A stretch of 64,000 bases of DNA from Nguyenibacter vanlangensis (GCF_038719015.1 NZ_CP152276.1:2647501-2711500), one strand, 5' to 3'; positions 55,838 to 63,996 are shown, counted from the first letter of the stretch. Notes: generated by a model not told the origin, from the letters alone. A program made the numbers and translations.

Positions 55838-56175
55838 TCGCGTGCGCCCTGCCGCTTCGCGGATCGGTTCCACACCAATTGCCAGGCGCGCCCGCCGCGA
55901 CCGGCCTGGAACAGGGTGGCGCGGATCGGCTGGGTCAGCGACGGATCATCGAGCAGCACCGAGACATACTCACCGGCGCGCTCTCCGGTGCGGGTCCAGC
56001 CTGCACCGATCTCCAACGTCTCTGCGCTATCACCGAGATGGATACGGTAGTCGGGCGCGTTCTCGGCGTCCGATCCCTCGACCCGCGCGAAGGTCAGTTC
56101 GGCGTCGAGGGCGAGCGTGCGCAGCCGCCCGGCAAAACCGGTGGCGGTGCGGGTGAACAGACCGATCTGGGTCAT
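55834..56175 (-). CDS. DUF736-family protein
   Basis: 113 residues with the family opening MTQIGLFTRTATGFAGRLRTLALDAELTF and the motif APDYRIHLGDSAETLEIGAGW. The family occurs almost only in conjugative elements of Alpha- and Betaproteobacteria; function unknown. Small, soluble and mainly beta. Located between TraF and the transglycosylase. Confidence 0.9.
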   Translation of the reverse strand: MTQIGLFTRTATGFAGRLRTLALDAELTFARVEGSDAENAPDYRIHLGDSAETLEIGAGWTRTGERAGEYVSVLLDDPSLTQPIRATLFQAGRGGRAWQLVWNRSAKRQGARE

Positions 56176-56176
56176 G

Positions 56177-56734
56177 TCAGGGTGCTTTCATGGTGGGGGG
56201 TGAAGACAAGGGCGCCGCGTGTCGGGTCGCAGGCGGCAGCCAGAGCGGCGTCGCGCGGCCGATCACGTCGGCAGCAGGAAGGGAGCCGAAATAGCGGCCA
56301 TCGAGACTGCGCGGCTCGGCCGGGTTCATGACGAAAATCTGCCCGGCGGAGAGACGACGGCAGCCGTGCCAGACCGGCAGCGAGCGGCCGCGATGATCGA
56401 CGGTCCGCGCATCGCCGACGACCACGCCGTCGATGGTGATACGCAGCGCAATGCGACAGACACTCTGCCCGGCGACCGCCGCCACGGGCTTCAACAACGG
56501 CACGCCCAAGGGCAGATAGCCGCGCGCCGCCAGCAGGCTGGCCTGCGTGTCCGGCAACCGCAGCGCGACGACATCGCCGATACGCGGGCTGGGATCTGGA
56601 TGCAGCCGGTAGAGCCCGACCGGGACGCTGGCGGTGGCGTTCCAGAGCAGGCGCGGGACCGGATGGACCGCCAGCGCGGCGCCGATGCCGAGCACGGCGA
56701 CATAAGTGGTGAAGAACCAGCCGCGCCGGGTCAT
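56177..56734 (-). CDS. traF: TraF, S26-family conjugal transfer peptidase
   Basis: 185 residues. Starts MTRRGWFFTTYVAVLGIGAALAVHP (membrane anchor), then NATASVPVGLYRL with the Ser nucleophile of the signal-peptidase I-like family, and VPLLKPVAAVAGQSVCR with the catalytic Lys of the Ser-Lys dyad. It processes and cyclises the TrbC pilin in RP4-type systems; trbC is at 3765-4097. The ATG at 56734 overlaps the DUF2840 gene end. Confidence 0.9.
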   Translation of the reverse strand: MTRRGWFFTTYVAVLGIGAALAVHPVPRLLWNATASVPVGLYRLHPDPSPRIGDVVALRLPDTQASLLAARGYLPLGVPLLKPVAAVAGQSVCRIALRITIDGVVVGDARTVDHRGRSLPVWHGCRRLSAGQIFVMNPAEPRSLDGRYFGSLPAADVIGRATPLWLPPATRHAAPLSSPPTMKAP

Positions 56735-57207
56735 GATGTCGCACTCCGCGCCTGCCAGGCATGATGCCGCGACGGCGCATAGGCGTGGATTGCCGCGCCG
56801 ACGCGCAGACGTTCGGCCACCTCCCGCCAATATGCCGGGTCGATCCGCGCGGGATCGATGCGCTGGCGCTCGATGCGGTCGATGGCCTCCAGCACCATCC
56901 GCACCTGCGGCCAGCCCGTCCCATGCAACAGACGTTCGCCGCCGGTCGGCACGAACGGCAGGCAGTCGCGCGGCTCGCCGAGCAGCGGCGCGCGGACGAT
57001 GTCGATGCAGCAGGTCGCCGCACCGCAATCGGCCTGGGTCCAGCGCAGCAGCGCGAAGACGGCGCCGGGCGCGAAGCACAGGCGGCGGCGATAGCGGTCG
57101 ATGGGATGCGTGTCGACAACAGGACCGAAGCGCAGCCATTGTTCGATGCGCTTCTCCAGCCAGGTGAGTTCGAGATGCGTCAGCATCTCGCGATGAGCAT
57201 GGCTCAT
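56731..57207 (-). CDS. DUF2840-family protein
   Basis: 158 residues: THLELTWLEKRIEQWLRFGPVVDTHPIDRYRRRLCFAPGAVFALLRW and GVERLLHGTGWPQVR-like segments match DUF2840, a family of conjugative elements of unknown function. It overlaps the methyltransferase upstream and TraF downstream by 4 bases each, so it is in the same operon. Confidence 0.88.
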   Translation of the reverse strand: MSHAHREMLTHLELTWLEKRIEQWLRFGPVVDTHPIDRYRRRLCFAPGAVFALLRWTQADCGAATCCIDIVRAPLLGEPRDCLPFVPTGGERLLHGTGWPQVRMVLEAIDRIERQRIDPARIDPAYWREVAERLRVGAAIHAYAPSRHHAWQARSATS

Positions 57208-57959
57208 GCGCTGTCTCCGACGGGAAAGGGAAGGATGGCGGCGAGACGATCCCGGGCGCGTTGCGCCATCGCGGGATCGATCCCGCAGCCGACAGAACGG
57301 CGGCCGGCCAACCGGCGGGCGACGCCGGCGGCGCCTGAACCGGCGAACCAGTCTCCGACCACACCGCCCGGCGGGCAGCTGACGCGGATCAGCAGATCCA
57401 GCAGGGCGACGGGCTTTTCGGTGGGATGGATGGCGCGGCCATGGACGTTGCGGAAGCGCTGCACCGAGCGGGCCAGGCGTGGTCCGCCATCTTCGCTGCG
57501 ATACGACGCTGCGCCGATGTCACCGGTATGGGTCGGTCGGCGCTTGCGGCGGACCACCCGTGCCCGGGCGTCATCCGTCGTGGCCACGGCGTTGTAGATC
57601 GCCTGCCAGCGCGCGGATTCGGGATAGAACTGCACCAGCACTTCATGGACGCGGCGGAAGCGATCGGCATGAAAGACGCTACCGTTCTGCTTTTCCCAGA
57701 CGATCTCCTGCGCGTGCCGCAACCCGGCGGTGTGGAAAGCGTCGGCGGTCGCCATGAAGCTGCGCAGGGAGCCGCAGACCCAGAGCGAGCCATGAGGCTT
57801 CAATGCCCTTGCCGCCAGTTGCAGCCAGCCCGACACGCGCCGGTCCCAGGCCAGCGACGTTTCGCCATAGGGCGGGTCGGCGAGGATCAGGTCGTAGGGA
57901 CCATGACCGGGCATGAGATCCCGGCAATCGCCCGTCAACAGCAGGAAGGGGCCGGTCAT
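57204..57959 (-). CDS. DNA (adenine or cytosine-N4) methyltransferase
   Basis: 251 residues. DPPYGETSLAWDRRV is motif IV; the AdoMet-binding motif GDWFAGSGAAGVAARR comes after it, and TEKPVALLDLLIRV precedes it, the motif order of beta-class enzymes. No restriction partner is adjacent. Its position between repA and the DUF2840 gene is where many relatives carry parA. It may protect the element from host restriction or mark its own DNA. The start ATG at 57959 follows shared motif C. Confidence 0.88.
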   Translation of the reverse strand: MTGPFLLLTGDCRDLMPGHGPYDLILADPPYGETSLAWDRRVSGWLQLAARALKPHGSLWVCGSLRSFMATADAFHTAGLRHAQEIVWEKQNGSVFHADRFRRVHEVLVQFYPESARWQAIYNAVATTDDARARVVRRKRRPTHTGDIGAASYRSEDGGPRLARSVQRFRNVHGRAIHPTEKPVALLDLLIRVSCPPGGVVGDWFAGSGAAGVARRLAGRRSVGCGIDPAMAQRARDRLAAILPFPVGDSA

Positions 57960-58029
57960 GGCCCGTCTCCCGCAGCGTCACGGCTCCGAAGGCAGGTCCA
58001 CACTGTGAGGACAACCGAGCGTGACGGCC

Positions 58030-58057
58030 GGAGCGTAGAATTGTCGGAAATTGTCAG
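58030..58057. promoter_or_regulatory. Shared backbone motif, site C (upstream of methyltransferase)
   Basis: GGAGCGTAGAATTGTCGG, followed by AAATTGTCAG, about 70 bases before the methyltransferase start. Matches sites A, B and D. Confidence 0.55.
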
Positions 58058-58059
58058 TC

Positions 58060-58242
58060 TATAGCAGCGTGTTTTCGTGGTAGTCGAAGACTCACGCGCA
58101 CGCGCCGGCGCGGTGTACAAGTACTGAATAGGTGTACTTAGTACCTTTAGAGGGCGACGATTTCCGATTTTTAAACAATGACTTATCGAAAAACCCCGTT
58201 CCTGTTCGGCCGGAGATTCGATTCCTGAAAGGACGGGGGCCA
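58060..58242. other. Candidate replication origin region
   Basis: The stretch between the methyltransferase and repA is A/T-rich with two copies of a GGTGTAC...AGTAC repeat (58112-58125 and 58131-58145, 19 bases apart; the second has a perfect palindrome GTACTTAGTAC). Beside it, inside the 3' end of repA, are two perfect DnaA boxes. Taken together this could be the element's oriV. Confidence 0.45.
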
Positions 58243-59049
58243 TCACACATCCCCCACAGGGTTATCCACAGATGGCTGTGGATAAGAGTCGGCGGCGGTA
58301 TCGGGCGCGAAATGCAGGACCGGCGTGCCGTTGGGATCGATCTCCAGCCACAACCGGTAGCCGGGCAGGCTCTGGGCCTCGACCAGGCGACGGATCTCGA
58401 AGACGAAGCGCGGATAAGGCGACAGCGCGGCCGACTTCTCATGGAGATGCTTGAGATCGAAGGACCAGCCATCACGCTGCCGGCCGGCATGACGGCGGAC
58501 CAGCAGATAGAGCCAGCGCACAAAACCGCCGGTCAGCGCGAAATAGCGGGAGTCGAGGTCGAGTATGGCGCGGCCTTTGACCGCGTCGCACAGCCAGGGC
58601 GGCAGGATCAGGTCGAGTTCGCCGCGCCGTTCCTGCCAGGCGACCAGCCAGGAGAAGCCGGACGCGCCATCGCTTGTCTGGCGCAGCGAGGTGGTGACCT
58701 GAGTATCGGTCAGGCGGTCGAGGGCGGCGCGCAGCCGGACATAGCGGCTGGCGGAATCCCCGCGCCCGAGAAAGCGCAGGATATCGCGGGTCGAGCCGCG
58801 CACATGGGACGAAACGAGTTGCCGCTGCCGGCGCGCCGCGATCAGGGTGGAGACCGCCCATATCAGGATATCGGCGTCCCAGATCGTCGCCATCGGGCTG
58901 GCATCGCGGCCGGCCACCGTCATGCTGACGCGCCCCATGCGAAAATCGACCGGGACATGGCGTGGTGACTTGGCGAGGGAGAAGAATGGCCACGACATCA
59001 GGTCGATCAGCAGGCAGGGGGTCAGCGCCCGGGGCGCGCGGGCGGTCAT
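58243..59049 (-). CDS. Replication initiator protein A (RepA family)
   Basis: 268 residues. LIDLMSWPFFSLAKSPRHVPVDFRMG, ATIWDADILIWAVSTLIAARRQ and TRDILRFLGRG are the conserved segments of the RPA family (plasmid and ICE initiators). The C-terminus codes across the DnaA boxes (SYPQPSVDNPVG). It likely initiates autonomous replication of the excised element. The gene is preceded by a 4-base overlap with the HTH gene. Confidence 0.9.
   Translation of the reverse strand: MTARAPRALTPCLLIDLMSWPFFSLAKSPRHVPVDFRMGRVSMTVAGRDASPMATIWDADILIWAVSTLIAARRQRQLVSSHVRGSTRDILRFLGRGDSASRYVRLRAALDRLTDTQVTTSLRQTSDGASGFSWLVAWQERRGELDLILPPWLCDAVKGRAILDLDSRYFALTGGFVRWLYLLVRRHAGRQRDGWSFDLKHLHEKSAALSPYPRFVFEIRRLVEAQSLPGYRLWLEIDPNGTPVLHFAPDTAADSYPQPSVDNPVGDV
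58262..58285. promoter_or_regulatory. Inverted pair of perfect DnaA boxes
   Basis: TTATCCACA (58262-58270) and TGTGGATAA (58277-58285), both identical to the DnaA consensus, 6 bases apart, inside the last codons of repA. Chance occurrence of an inverted perfect pair is small. Confidence 0.75.
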
Positions 59050-59321
59050 CGCCGCCGGCTCCGGCCGAGGCTGCCGATCCGGCGCGCCGTGTCGTAGATC
59101 TCTTCCGAGGTGGAATGGCAGGCGACGCGCTCGATCCAGACGCGCACGTCGTCGACATGATAGAGGACGCGGCCGCCCATCTTGCGGAAGACCGGGCCGA
59201 CACCCCGGCAGCGATAGCGTTCGAGGGTGCGGGGTGACAGGCCGAGCTTGTCGGCGGCCTGCGGCGTGGTCAGCAACTGCGCGTGCAGGAAATGCCCGGG
59301 CGGCGGATCATAGGGCGACAT
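59046..59321 (-). CDS. Small HTH DNA-binding protein (AlpA/excisionase-type)
   Basis: 91 residues. LLTTPQAADKLGLSPRTLERYRCRGVGPVFRKMGGRVLYHVDDVRVWIER is a MerR-like HTH_17 domain as found in excisionases and element regulators. It is coupled to repA and starts directly after shared motif D. Likely a regulator of the element's replication and transfer genes. Confidence 0.88.
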   Translation of the reverse strand: MSPYDPPPGHFLHAQLLTTPQAADKLGLSPRTLERYRCRGVGPVFRKMGGRVLYHVDDVRVWIERVACHSTSEEIYDTARRIGSLGRSRRR

Positions 59322-59338
59322 GGCGGCCTCTGACGGTT

Positions 59339-59376
59339 GGAGCGTAGCGAGGCCAAGCGTGGTCGGAAATTGTCGG
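59339..59376. promoter_or_regulatory. Shared backbone motif, site D (upstream of the HTH gene)
   Basis: GGAGCGTAGCGAGGCC followed by GGTCGGAAATTGTCGG, 18 bases before the HTH gene start. Same words as sites A-C with the middle expanded. Its closeness to the start suggests an operator. Confidence 0.5.
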
Positions 59377-59428
59377 TGGCGGGACGCACGAAAACGGGGA
59401 TAGGCTTATGGAGCGACCGTGCGGCGCG

Positions 59429-59962
59429 TCAGACGCGAACCGTAAAACGCGGGGGCCGGAGCAGGGTCAGGTAGCCGCGACGCTCGGTCAGGCCATGCGC
59501 GGTGCGCAGCAGCCGGGCGATGCGCGAACGCTGCGGCGACGAATCCCACTGCCGCGCATTCATGGCGCGCACCGCCGGATCGAGGACGCAGCCGATGTCG
59601 CGCTGCGAGGCGCCGGCAAGACGCCCGGCATAGGCGCACAGCACGTCGGCCAGCCGCCAGGCTCGATAGGGCGGCAAGCGCAGGGCGCGCGGCAGCGCCG
59701 CAACGGGCTGCCTGGCGATCCGTTTGAGCAGGCGGCGCAGTTCGCCGACCCGGAGATCCTCGCCACCGTCGAGCGGAATCAGCGCCGCCGGACGGGCGCG
59801 GGCGGCGGGGCCGAACAGATGCAGCCGATGCTCGCCGGTGGCGTCGGGAACGACGATCGCGATCACGCCCGGCGCGGATCGTGTCGTGCCGCCGCTGGCG
59901 AACAGGTCGTCAGGAAGCGACCGGACCCGGAACAGTGCGGGCGCGGTAACGAAGACCGTCAC
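59429..59962 (-). CDS. DUF2285-domain protein (C-terminal half of a frameshifted gene)
   Basis: 177 residues with a C-terminal DUF2285 (PPYRAWRLADVLCAYAGRLAGASQRDIGCVLDP) and the family segment VTVFVTAPALFRVRSLPDD. Members are usually fused to an N-terminal DUF6499; that half lies at 60021-60239 in another frame. Reading through the frame break gives WGLSFP-VDPEKPAWIAPALWSPDAYPG, the normal linker. An own start at 59962 is not a natural one. Regulatory role in ICE is suspected but unknown. Confidence 0.8.
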   Translation of the reverse strand: MTVFVTAPALFRVRSLPDDLFASGGTTRSAPGVIAIVVPDATGEHRLHLFGPAARARPAALIPLDGGEDLRVGELRRLLKRIARQPVAALPRALRLPPYRAWRLADVLCAYAGRLAGASQRDIGCVLDPAVRAMNARQWDSSPQRSRIARLLRTAHGLTERRGYLTLLRPPRFTVRV

Positions 59963-60020
59963 TCCCGGATAGGCATCGGGGCTCCACAGGGCCGGCGCGA
60001 TCCAGGCCGGTTTCTCCGGG

Positions 60021-60239
60021 TCAACAGGGAAAGGACAACCCCCATTGAATGGCGAAACCGACGATCAGGTCGTAGCGCCGATGGAGATCCGTCAGCGCTT
60101 CCAGCTGACGGCACAGAGCGCGATAGCCGGCGACATAAGCGGGGATGCGGCGCAATGTCTCCTGCGCCAGCGCCGGCCTGTCCAGGGTCCGCAGGGTCTC
60201 GCGGAACCGCGCATCGTGCCAGTCGTGCTGATCGGTCAT
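60021..60239 (-). CDS. DUF6499-like N-terminal half of the same gene
   Basis: 72 residues from ATG 60239: WHDARFRETLRTLDRPALAQETLRRIPAYVAGYRALCRQLEALTDLHRRYDLIVGFAIQWGLSFP, then a stop caused by one extra C in a CCC run (about 60030). Removing one C continues into the DUF2285 half. Either a real frameshift or a base-calling error in the run. Its promoter region contains the IS21 insertion at 60392. Confidence 0.72.
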   Translation of the reverse strand: MTDQHDWHDARFRETLRTLDRPALAQETLRRIPAYVAGYRALCRQLEALTDLHRRYDLIVGFAIQWGLSFPC

Positions 60240-60551
60240 GAACGGACTCCTCCCATTACGGACGACCGTTACCAATCTGGCGAGGCGGGGGCATAGCGTC
60301 CGCGATCGTGGCATCACCGCAGCGGAATGATGCACAGGTGCAATGACGATCGTAAAAGCGTCGTCCCGAACGACGCATAATTGAAGACCACTGTCAGGCG
60401 AAGTGAGAAAGTGACCCCCTGTCGCAATGAGGAACTGACCCCCCTTCGTTTTTGAAAGGGGCACCGATGACGGAAGAAAAGAGCATGATTTCCGCATTGT
60501 CTGGAACGATGCGGGGAACGGGGATGCTGCAACCCGAGCGAGGTTGCCGCG

Positions 60552-61760
60552 ATGATGCGGCTGCACGGGCTTGGCTGGGGAGCCAAGCGGCTGGCGCGGG
60601 AGTTTGGCTGTTCGCGGAACACGGCGCGACGATATGTCCGTGCTGGCGGGGCGATCGCGTATCGGCAGCCTGAGCGGCGGTCGGCGTTCGATGGTCTGGA
60701 CGATTGGCTTCGGGAGCGGTTCTTCCGGCACGACGGCAATGCCGACGTGATCCGCCAGGAACTGGCGAGCGAGCATGGGATCGTCATTGGGCTTCGCTCG
60801 GTCGAGTTGAAGGTCCGGCCGTGGCGGCGGGAGTTATTGGCCCGGAAGCGGGCGACGGTTCGCTTCGAGACGCCGCCTGGGCGGCAGTTGCAGATCGATT
60901 TCGGCGAGACGCGGGTGTGGATCGGCGATGAGCGGCTGCGGGTGTATCTGTTCGTGGCGACGCTCGGCTATTCGCGCCGCCTGCATATCCGCGCGTCGCT
61001 GAGGCAGGGACAGGCGGACTGGTTCGCGGGCATGGAGGGCGCATTCCTGCGGTTCGGCGGGGTTCCGGCGGAGATCCTGCTCGATAATGCCAAAGCTCTG
61101 GTCGAGCATCACGACGCGACGACGCGGGAGGTTCGTTTCAATGGGCGGCTGCACGCCTTTGCGCGGTATTGGGGCTTTGCGCCGCGTGCCTGCGCGCCGT
61201 ATCGCGCCCGGACCAAGGGCAAGGACGAGCGCGGGGTCGGCTACGTCAAGAAGAACGCGGTCGCGGGACGGCGTTTCGCGAACTGGGCGATGTTCGAGGC
61301 GCATCTTGACCAATGGACGCGCGAGATTGCCGACCGGCGCGTGCATGGCACGACGGGCGTTGCACCGTCGGAGCGTTTCGCCGGCGAGGCCGAGGCCCTG
61401 CGCCTGCTCGGTGGACGCGCGCCGTTCGGCCAGTTGCGCGATCTGGTGCGCAAGGTTCAGGCCGATTGCGCGATCGACCTGGACACCAACAGCTACTCCG
61501 TGCCGTGGCGGCTGATCGGCGAGAGCGTCCAGATTGTGGTGCTGGGCGGACGCGTCGTCGTGCGTCATGCCGGGCAGGTCGTGGCGGATCATCCGCTTTG
61601 CGCGGGACGCCGGCAGCGGATCGTCGATCGCTCCCATCTCGCCGGCGTGGTCGGCGGACCGGCCGCGAACGGCCCATCACTTGCCGGGCTACCGACCCTG
61701 CTGCTCGACCTGCTCCGGCCGCTGGCCGAATATGAGGCTGTCGCGGGAGGGGCCTGGTGA
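60552..61760 (+). CDS. istA: IstA, IS21-family transposase
   Basis: 402 residues: N-terminal HTH (LGWGAKRLAREFGCSRNTARRYV) and a DDE domain (LQIDFGETRVWIG, ILLDNAKALVEHHD, CAPYRARTKGKDERGVGYVKKNAV). The frame upstream reads NPSEVAA but is shifted by one base relative to a better ATG (MLxPSEVAA), so the N-terminal few residues may be lost or the start is at 60552. Stop overlaps istB (TGATG). Confidence 0.92.
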   Translation: MMRLHGLGWGAKRLAREFGCSRNTARRYVRAGGAIAYRQPERRSAFDGLDDWLRERFFRHDGNADVIRQELASEHGIVIGLRSVELKVRPWRRELLARKRATVRFETPPGRQLQIDFGETRVWIGDERLRVYLFVATLGYSRRLHIRASLRQGQADWFAGMEGAFLRFGGVPAEILLDNAKALVEHHDATTREVRFNGRLHAFARYWGFAPRACAPYRARTKGKDERGVGYVKKNAVAGRRFANWAMFEAHLDQWTREIADRRVHGTTGVAPSERFAGEAEALRLLGGRAPFGQLRDLVRKVQADCAIDLDTNSYSVPWRLIGESVQIVVLGGRVVVRHAGQVVADHPLCAGRRQRIVDRSHLAGVVGGPAANGPSLAGLPTLLLDLLRPLAEYEAVAGGAW

Positions 61761-62560
61761 TGGCGGGCGTGGACCATGCGGCATTGGTCGGGATGCTGGA
61801 CCGGCTCAAGCTGACGGCGATCCGCGACCAGCTGGACACGCTGCTCGACGAGGCGGCGCGCTCGGACATGACGTTACGCGAGGCACTGGCATTCCTGGTC
61901 GGGCGCGAGATCGCGCGACGCGACGAGCGCCGCATCGCCATGGCGAGCAAGATGGCGCAGTTCCCGTTCGTGCGGGAACTCGACGGCTTCGAGTTCGACG
62001 CCCAGCCGTCCCTCGATCCCCGGCAGGTCCGCGATCTGGCCGAGTGCCGCTGGGTCGCGCACGGCGATACGATCCTGCTGCTGGGGCCGCCGGGAACGGG
62101 GAAGACGCATCTGGCCGTGGCGCTCGGGCGCGAGGCGATCCGGCGAAACTACAGCGTGCAGTTCGTCACCGCCGCGACATTGGTCGCCATGCTGGCCAAG
62201 GCGCATGCGGACGGCGCGCTGGACAAGCAACTGGCGCTCCTATCGCGACCGAAGCTGCTGATCATCGACGAACTGGGCTATCTGCCGTTCGAAGCCAACG
62301 CCGCGCATCTGTTTTTCCAGCTCGTCTCAAGGCGCTACGAGCGCGGCTCGATCCTGCTGACCTCCAATCGCTCGGTCGGAGAATGGGGCGAGGTCTTCGG
62401 CGACCCGGTGGTGGCCACCGCCATCCTGGACCGCCTGCTGCACCATTCCACCGTGATCACCATCCGCGGCGACAGCTACCGTCTGCGGGAGAAACGACGC
62501 TCCGGCCTTCTGCAGAAGGCCGGAGCGTCCATCAGAGAAGCCGAGACAACCACTTCATGA
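61760..62560 (+). CDS. istB: IstB, IS21-family helper ATPase
   Basis: 266 residues: an AAA+ DnaC-like ATPase with GPPGTGKTHLAVALG (Walker A near residue 113), LLIIDELGYLPFEANAAHLFFQLVSRRYERGSILLTSNRSVGEWGEVF (Walker B and sensor). It assists IstA in target choice. Start at ATG 61760 overlapping the istA stop. Confidence 0.94.
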   Translation: MAGVDHAALVGMLDRLKLTAIRDQLDTLLDEAARSDMTLREALAFLVGREIARRDERRIAMASKMAQFPFVRELDGFEFDAQPSLDPRQVRDLAECRWVAHGDTILLLGPPGTGKTHLAVALGREAIRRNYSVQFVTAATLVAMLAKAHADGALDKQLALLSRPKLLIIDELGYLPFEANAAHLFFQLVSRRYERGSILLTSNRSVGEWGEVFGDPVVATAILDRLLHHSTVITIRGDSYRLREKRRSGLLQKAGASIREAETTTS

Positions 62561-62736
62561 CGGGGTCAGTTCCTCGCTTCGCCAAAGGGGTCAGTTCTTC
62601 AATTCGTTTGACAACCACAGCGGAAAGGATACCAACTGGACCGGCAGAAACCACCGGACCGCGCGAATGACGACAGTGCCTCACGCCAATGATGCACTGC
62701 ATCACATGGGCGAGGCACGATCACCCGTACGTGACA

Positions 62737-62761
62737 AACCCGGCGCCCTGGGCGCCGGGTT
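62737..62761 (-). terminator. GC-rich hairpin downstream of the membrane-protein gene
   Basis: AACCCGGCGCC-CTG-GGCGCCGGGTT forms an 11-bp stem, about 40 bases after the membrane-protein stop on the minus strand, followed by TTGTCACG. A weak U-tract leaves the terminator call moderate. Confidence 0.6.
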
Positions 62762-62800
62762 GTATCCGGATATCGCGCATCAGGACACGCCCCCTTACGG

Positions 62801-63208
62801 TCAGGACGATCCGATCGCCGAGAGACGAACCCAAGCCGTACCGCCGGCGACCGTGGCACCGATCACGGCCAGCAGGTGGGACAGGAGAAAGCTGCCGGTG
62901 CCCATCTGCGCAAACCCGAGCGTCATGCAGTAGCCCATCGCCATGGCGGGCACGGCGAAGACGAACACAACCACGGCACGCAGGGCCGGTTCGGCGCTGG
63001 TCGCGAGCATAAAGCGGCCGATCGCCGCCGTAGCGATGCCCGTCAATGCGCCGAGCGCCAGCGCACCCGCGCCGGAACCGGCGTGGTCGCCATGGGCGAA
63101 GACCATGGCGCCGACGAAGACGGGCAAAGCCCAGACCGCCGCCATGAACAGCAGCCAGCAGAAAAAACCCAGCCCGCACAGGCTGAGGGCGAGAGTGAGG
63201 ACCAGCAT
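62801..63208 (-). CDS. Small integral membrane protein of unknown function
   Basis: 135 residues with four hydrophobic segments (LVLTLALSLCGLGFFCWLLFMAAVWALPVFVGAMVF; GALALGALTGIATAAIGRFML; AVVVFVFAVPAMAMGYCMTLGF; FLLSHLLAVIGATVAGGTAW). Not recognised as a named family, though membrane proteins of this size are frequent beside the DUF2285 end of related elements. Lies in tandem behind a 56-residue protein gene. Confidence 0.65.
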   Translation of the reverse strand: MLVLTLALSLCGLGFFCWLLFMAAVWALPVFVGAMVFAHGDHAGSGAGALALGALTGIATAAIGRFMLATSAEPALRAVVVFVFAVPAMAMGYCMTLGFAQMGTGSFLLSHLLAVIGATVAGGTAWVRLSAIGSS

Positions 63209-63239
63209 GTCAGGCGCTCCTTGCAGGGACTCTCCCGCA

Positions 63240-63410
63240 TCAGGCGGGAGACGCTCGCGGGAAGCGGCCCTCGACCTCCTCCGCCGTCGCGGCCTGCGCG
63301 GCCACGGCGCTGGCCAGTTCGCGTTCGATTTGCGCCCGCTCGCGGCGGCTGAGGTGAACGCTGGTCAGTTCGGCGCGCAGCATCTGGATCGTGTCGTGCA
63401 GATTGGTCAT
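63240..63410 (-). CDS. Small charged protein, 56 residues
   Basis: From ATG 63410: MTNLHDTIQMLRAELTSVHLSRRERAQIERELASAVAAQAATAEEVEGRF to FPRASPA-stop. A leader with AGGAGCAGGACG gives a good ribosome site. A single amphipathic helix is predicted. Too short for a family call; probably in a unit with the membrane-protein gene 30 bases downstream. Confidence 0.6.
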   Translation of the reverse strand: MTNLHDTIQMLRAELTSVHLSRRERAQIERELASAVAAQAATAEEVEGRFPRASPA

Positions 63411-63771
63411 CGTCCTGCTCCTGTCGTTTGTCGAAGACAGGACGCCGCCTCATGCTCACGGGAACCGGGTCAATGATCGCCGAAGGCGACCGCGCCAGCG
63501 GCGCGCGGGGGAGCCGATTTTTTCGGTGCGTCCGCAGGGCGTGCCGGAAAAATTGGGGGGACCGCGCGTCTTGAGGCGGTTTCCGTGGGCATGGTACGAT
63601 GGGAGGACTGAGGGAAAAGTCTCTTCTTCCCCGTGGGACGGAGACTGCCGGGCGACAGGGACGACCGCCGCCTCATCCGATCGACGGTTCGTGGCTGCGT
63701 TCCACCCGGTGGTCCGGTAGGCTCGCGATGGGTCGATCAGACCCTGTCGCCGCAACGGAGTGGGTGGCTAT
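63411..63771. other. Intergenic region, no gene seen
   Basis: 360 bases with two short stretches such as GATTTTTTCGG and AAAAATTGGGGGG, but no conserved open frame. May contain the promoter of the 56-residue gene. Confidence 0.4.
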
Positions 63772-63996
63772 TCATTGAAGTCGCTCACCTTTTCTGCGTG
63801 CAACGCGCGTGAGCGACTCAACGTGGTCCCTGACTCTCACCCAGAACTCTGCCTCGTCGGCGAGATTCTGTTCGACGCAACGGGCGATATGCCGACGGAC
63901 GGCGAGGTAGGCGTCCGCCCCGAAGCCTCTGATGAGGCACGCCGCAACGTCATAGGCCGACATGCCCAACGCCCTGCTTTCGTCCCGATCCGCCAT
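63772..63996 (-). CDS. Small hypothetical protein (DUF6961-like)
   Basis: 74 residues, possibly longer beyond the window; an in-frame ATG at 63963 (MSAYDVAACLIRGFGADAYLAVRRHIARCVEQNLADEAEFWVRVRDHVESL) is the better-looking start. The pattern of alternating helices with ADAYLAVR and FWVRVRDHVE resembles DUF6961-type small proteins found in mobile elements. Function unknown. Confidence 0.55.
   Translation of the reverse strand: MADRDESRALGMSAYDVAACLIRGFGADAYLAVRRHIARCVEQNLADEAEFWVRVRDHVESLTRVARRKGERLQ

Larger units (their letters stand above)
60392..62613. mobile_element. IS21-family insertion sequence, complete
   Basis: 2222 bp. Ends begin TGTCAGGCGAAGTGAGAAAG (left) and TGTCAAACGAATTGAAGAAC (right, inward), with internal copies of the same arms (AGGAACTGACCCC). 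A perfect 5-bp target duplication ACCAC flanks it (60387-60391 and 62614-62618). Both genes are intact. Insertion is recent and lies in the region upstream of the DUF6499/DUF2285 gene. Confidence 0.92.
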
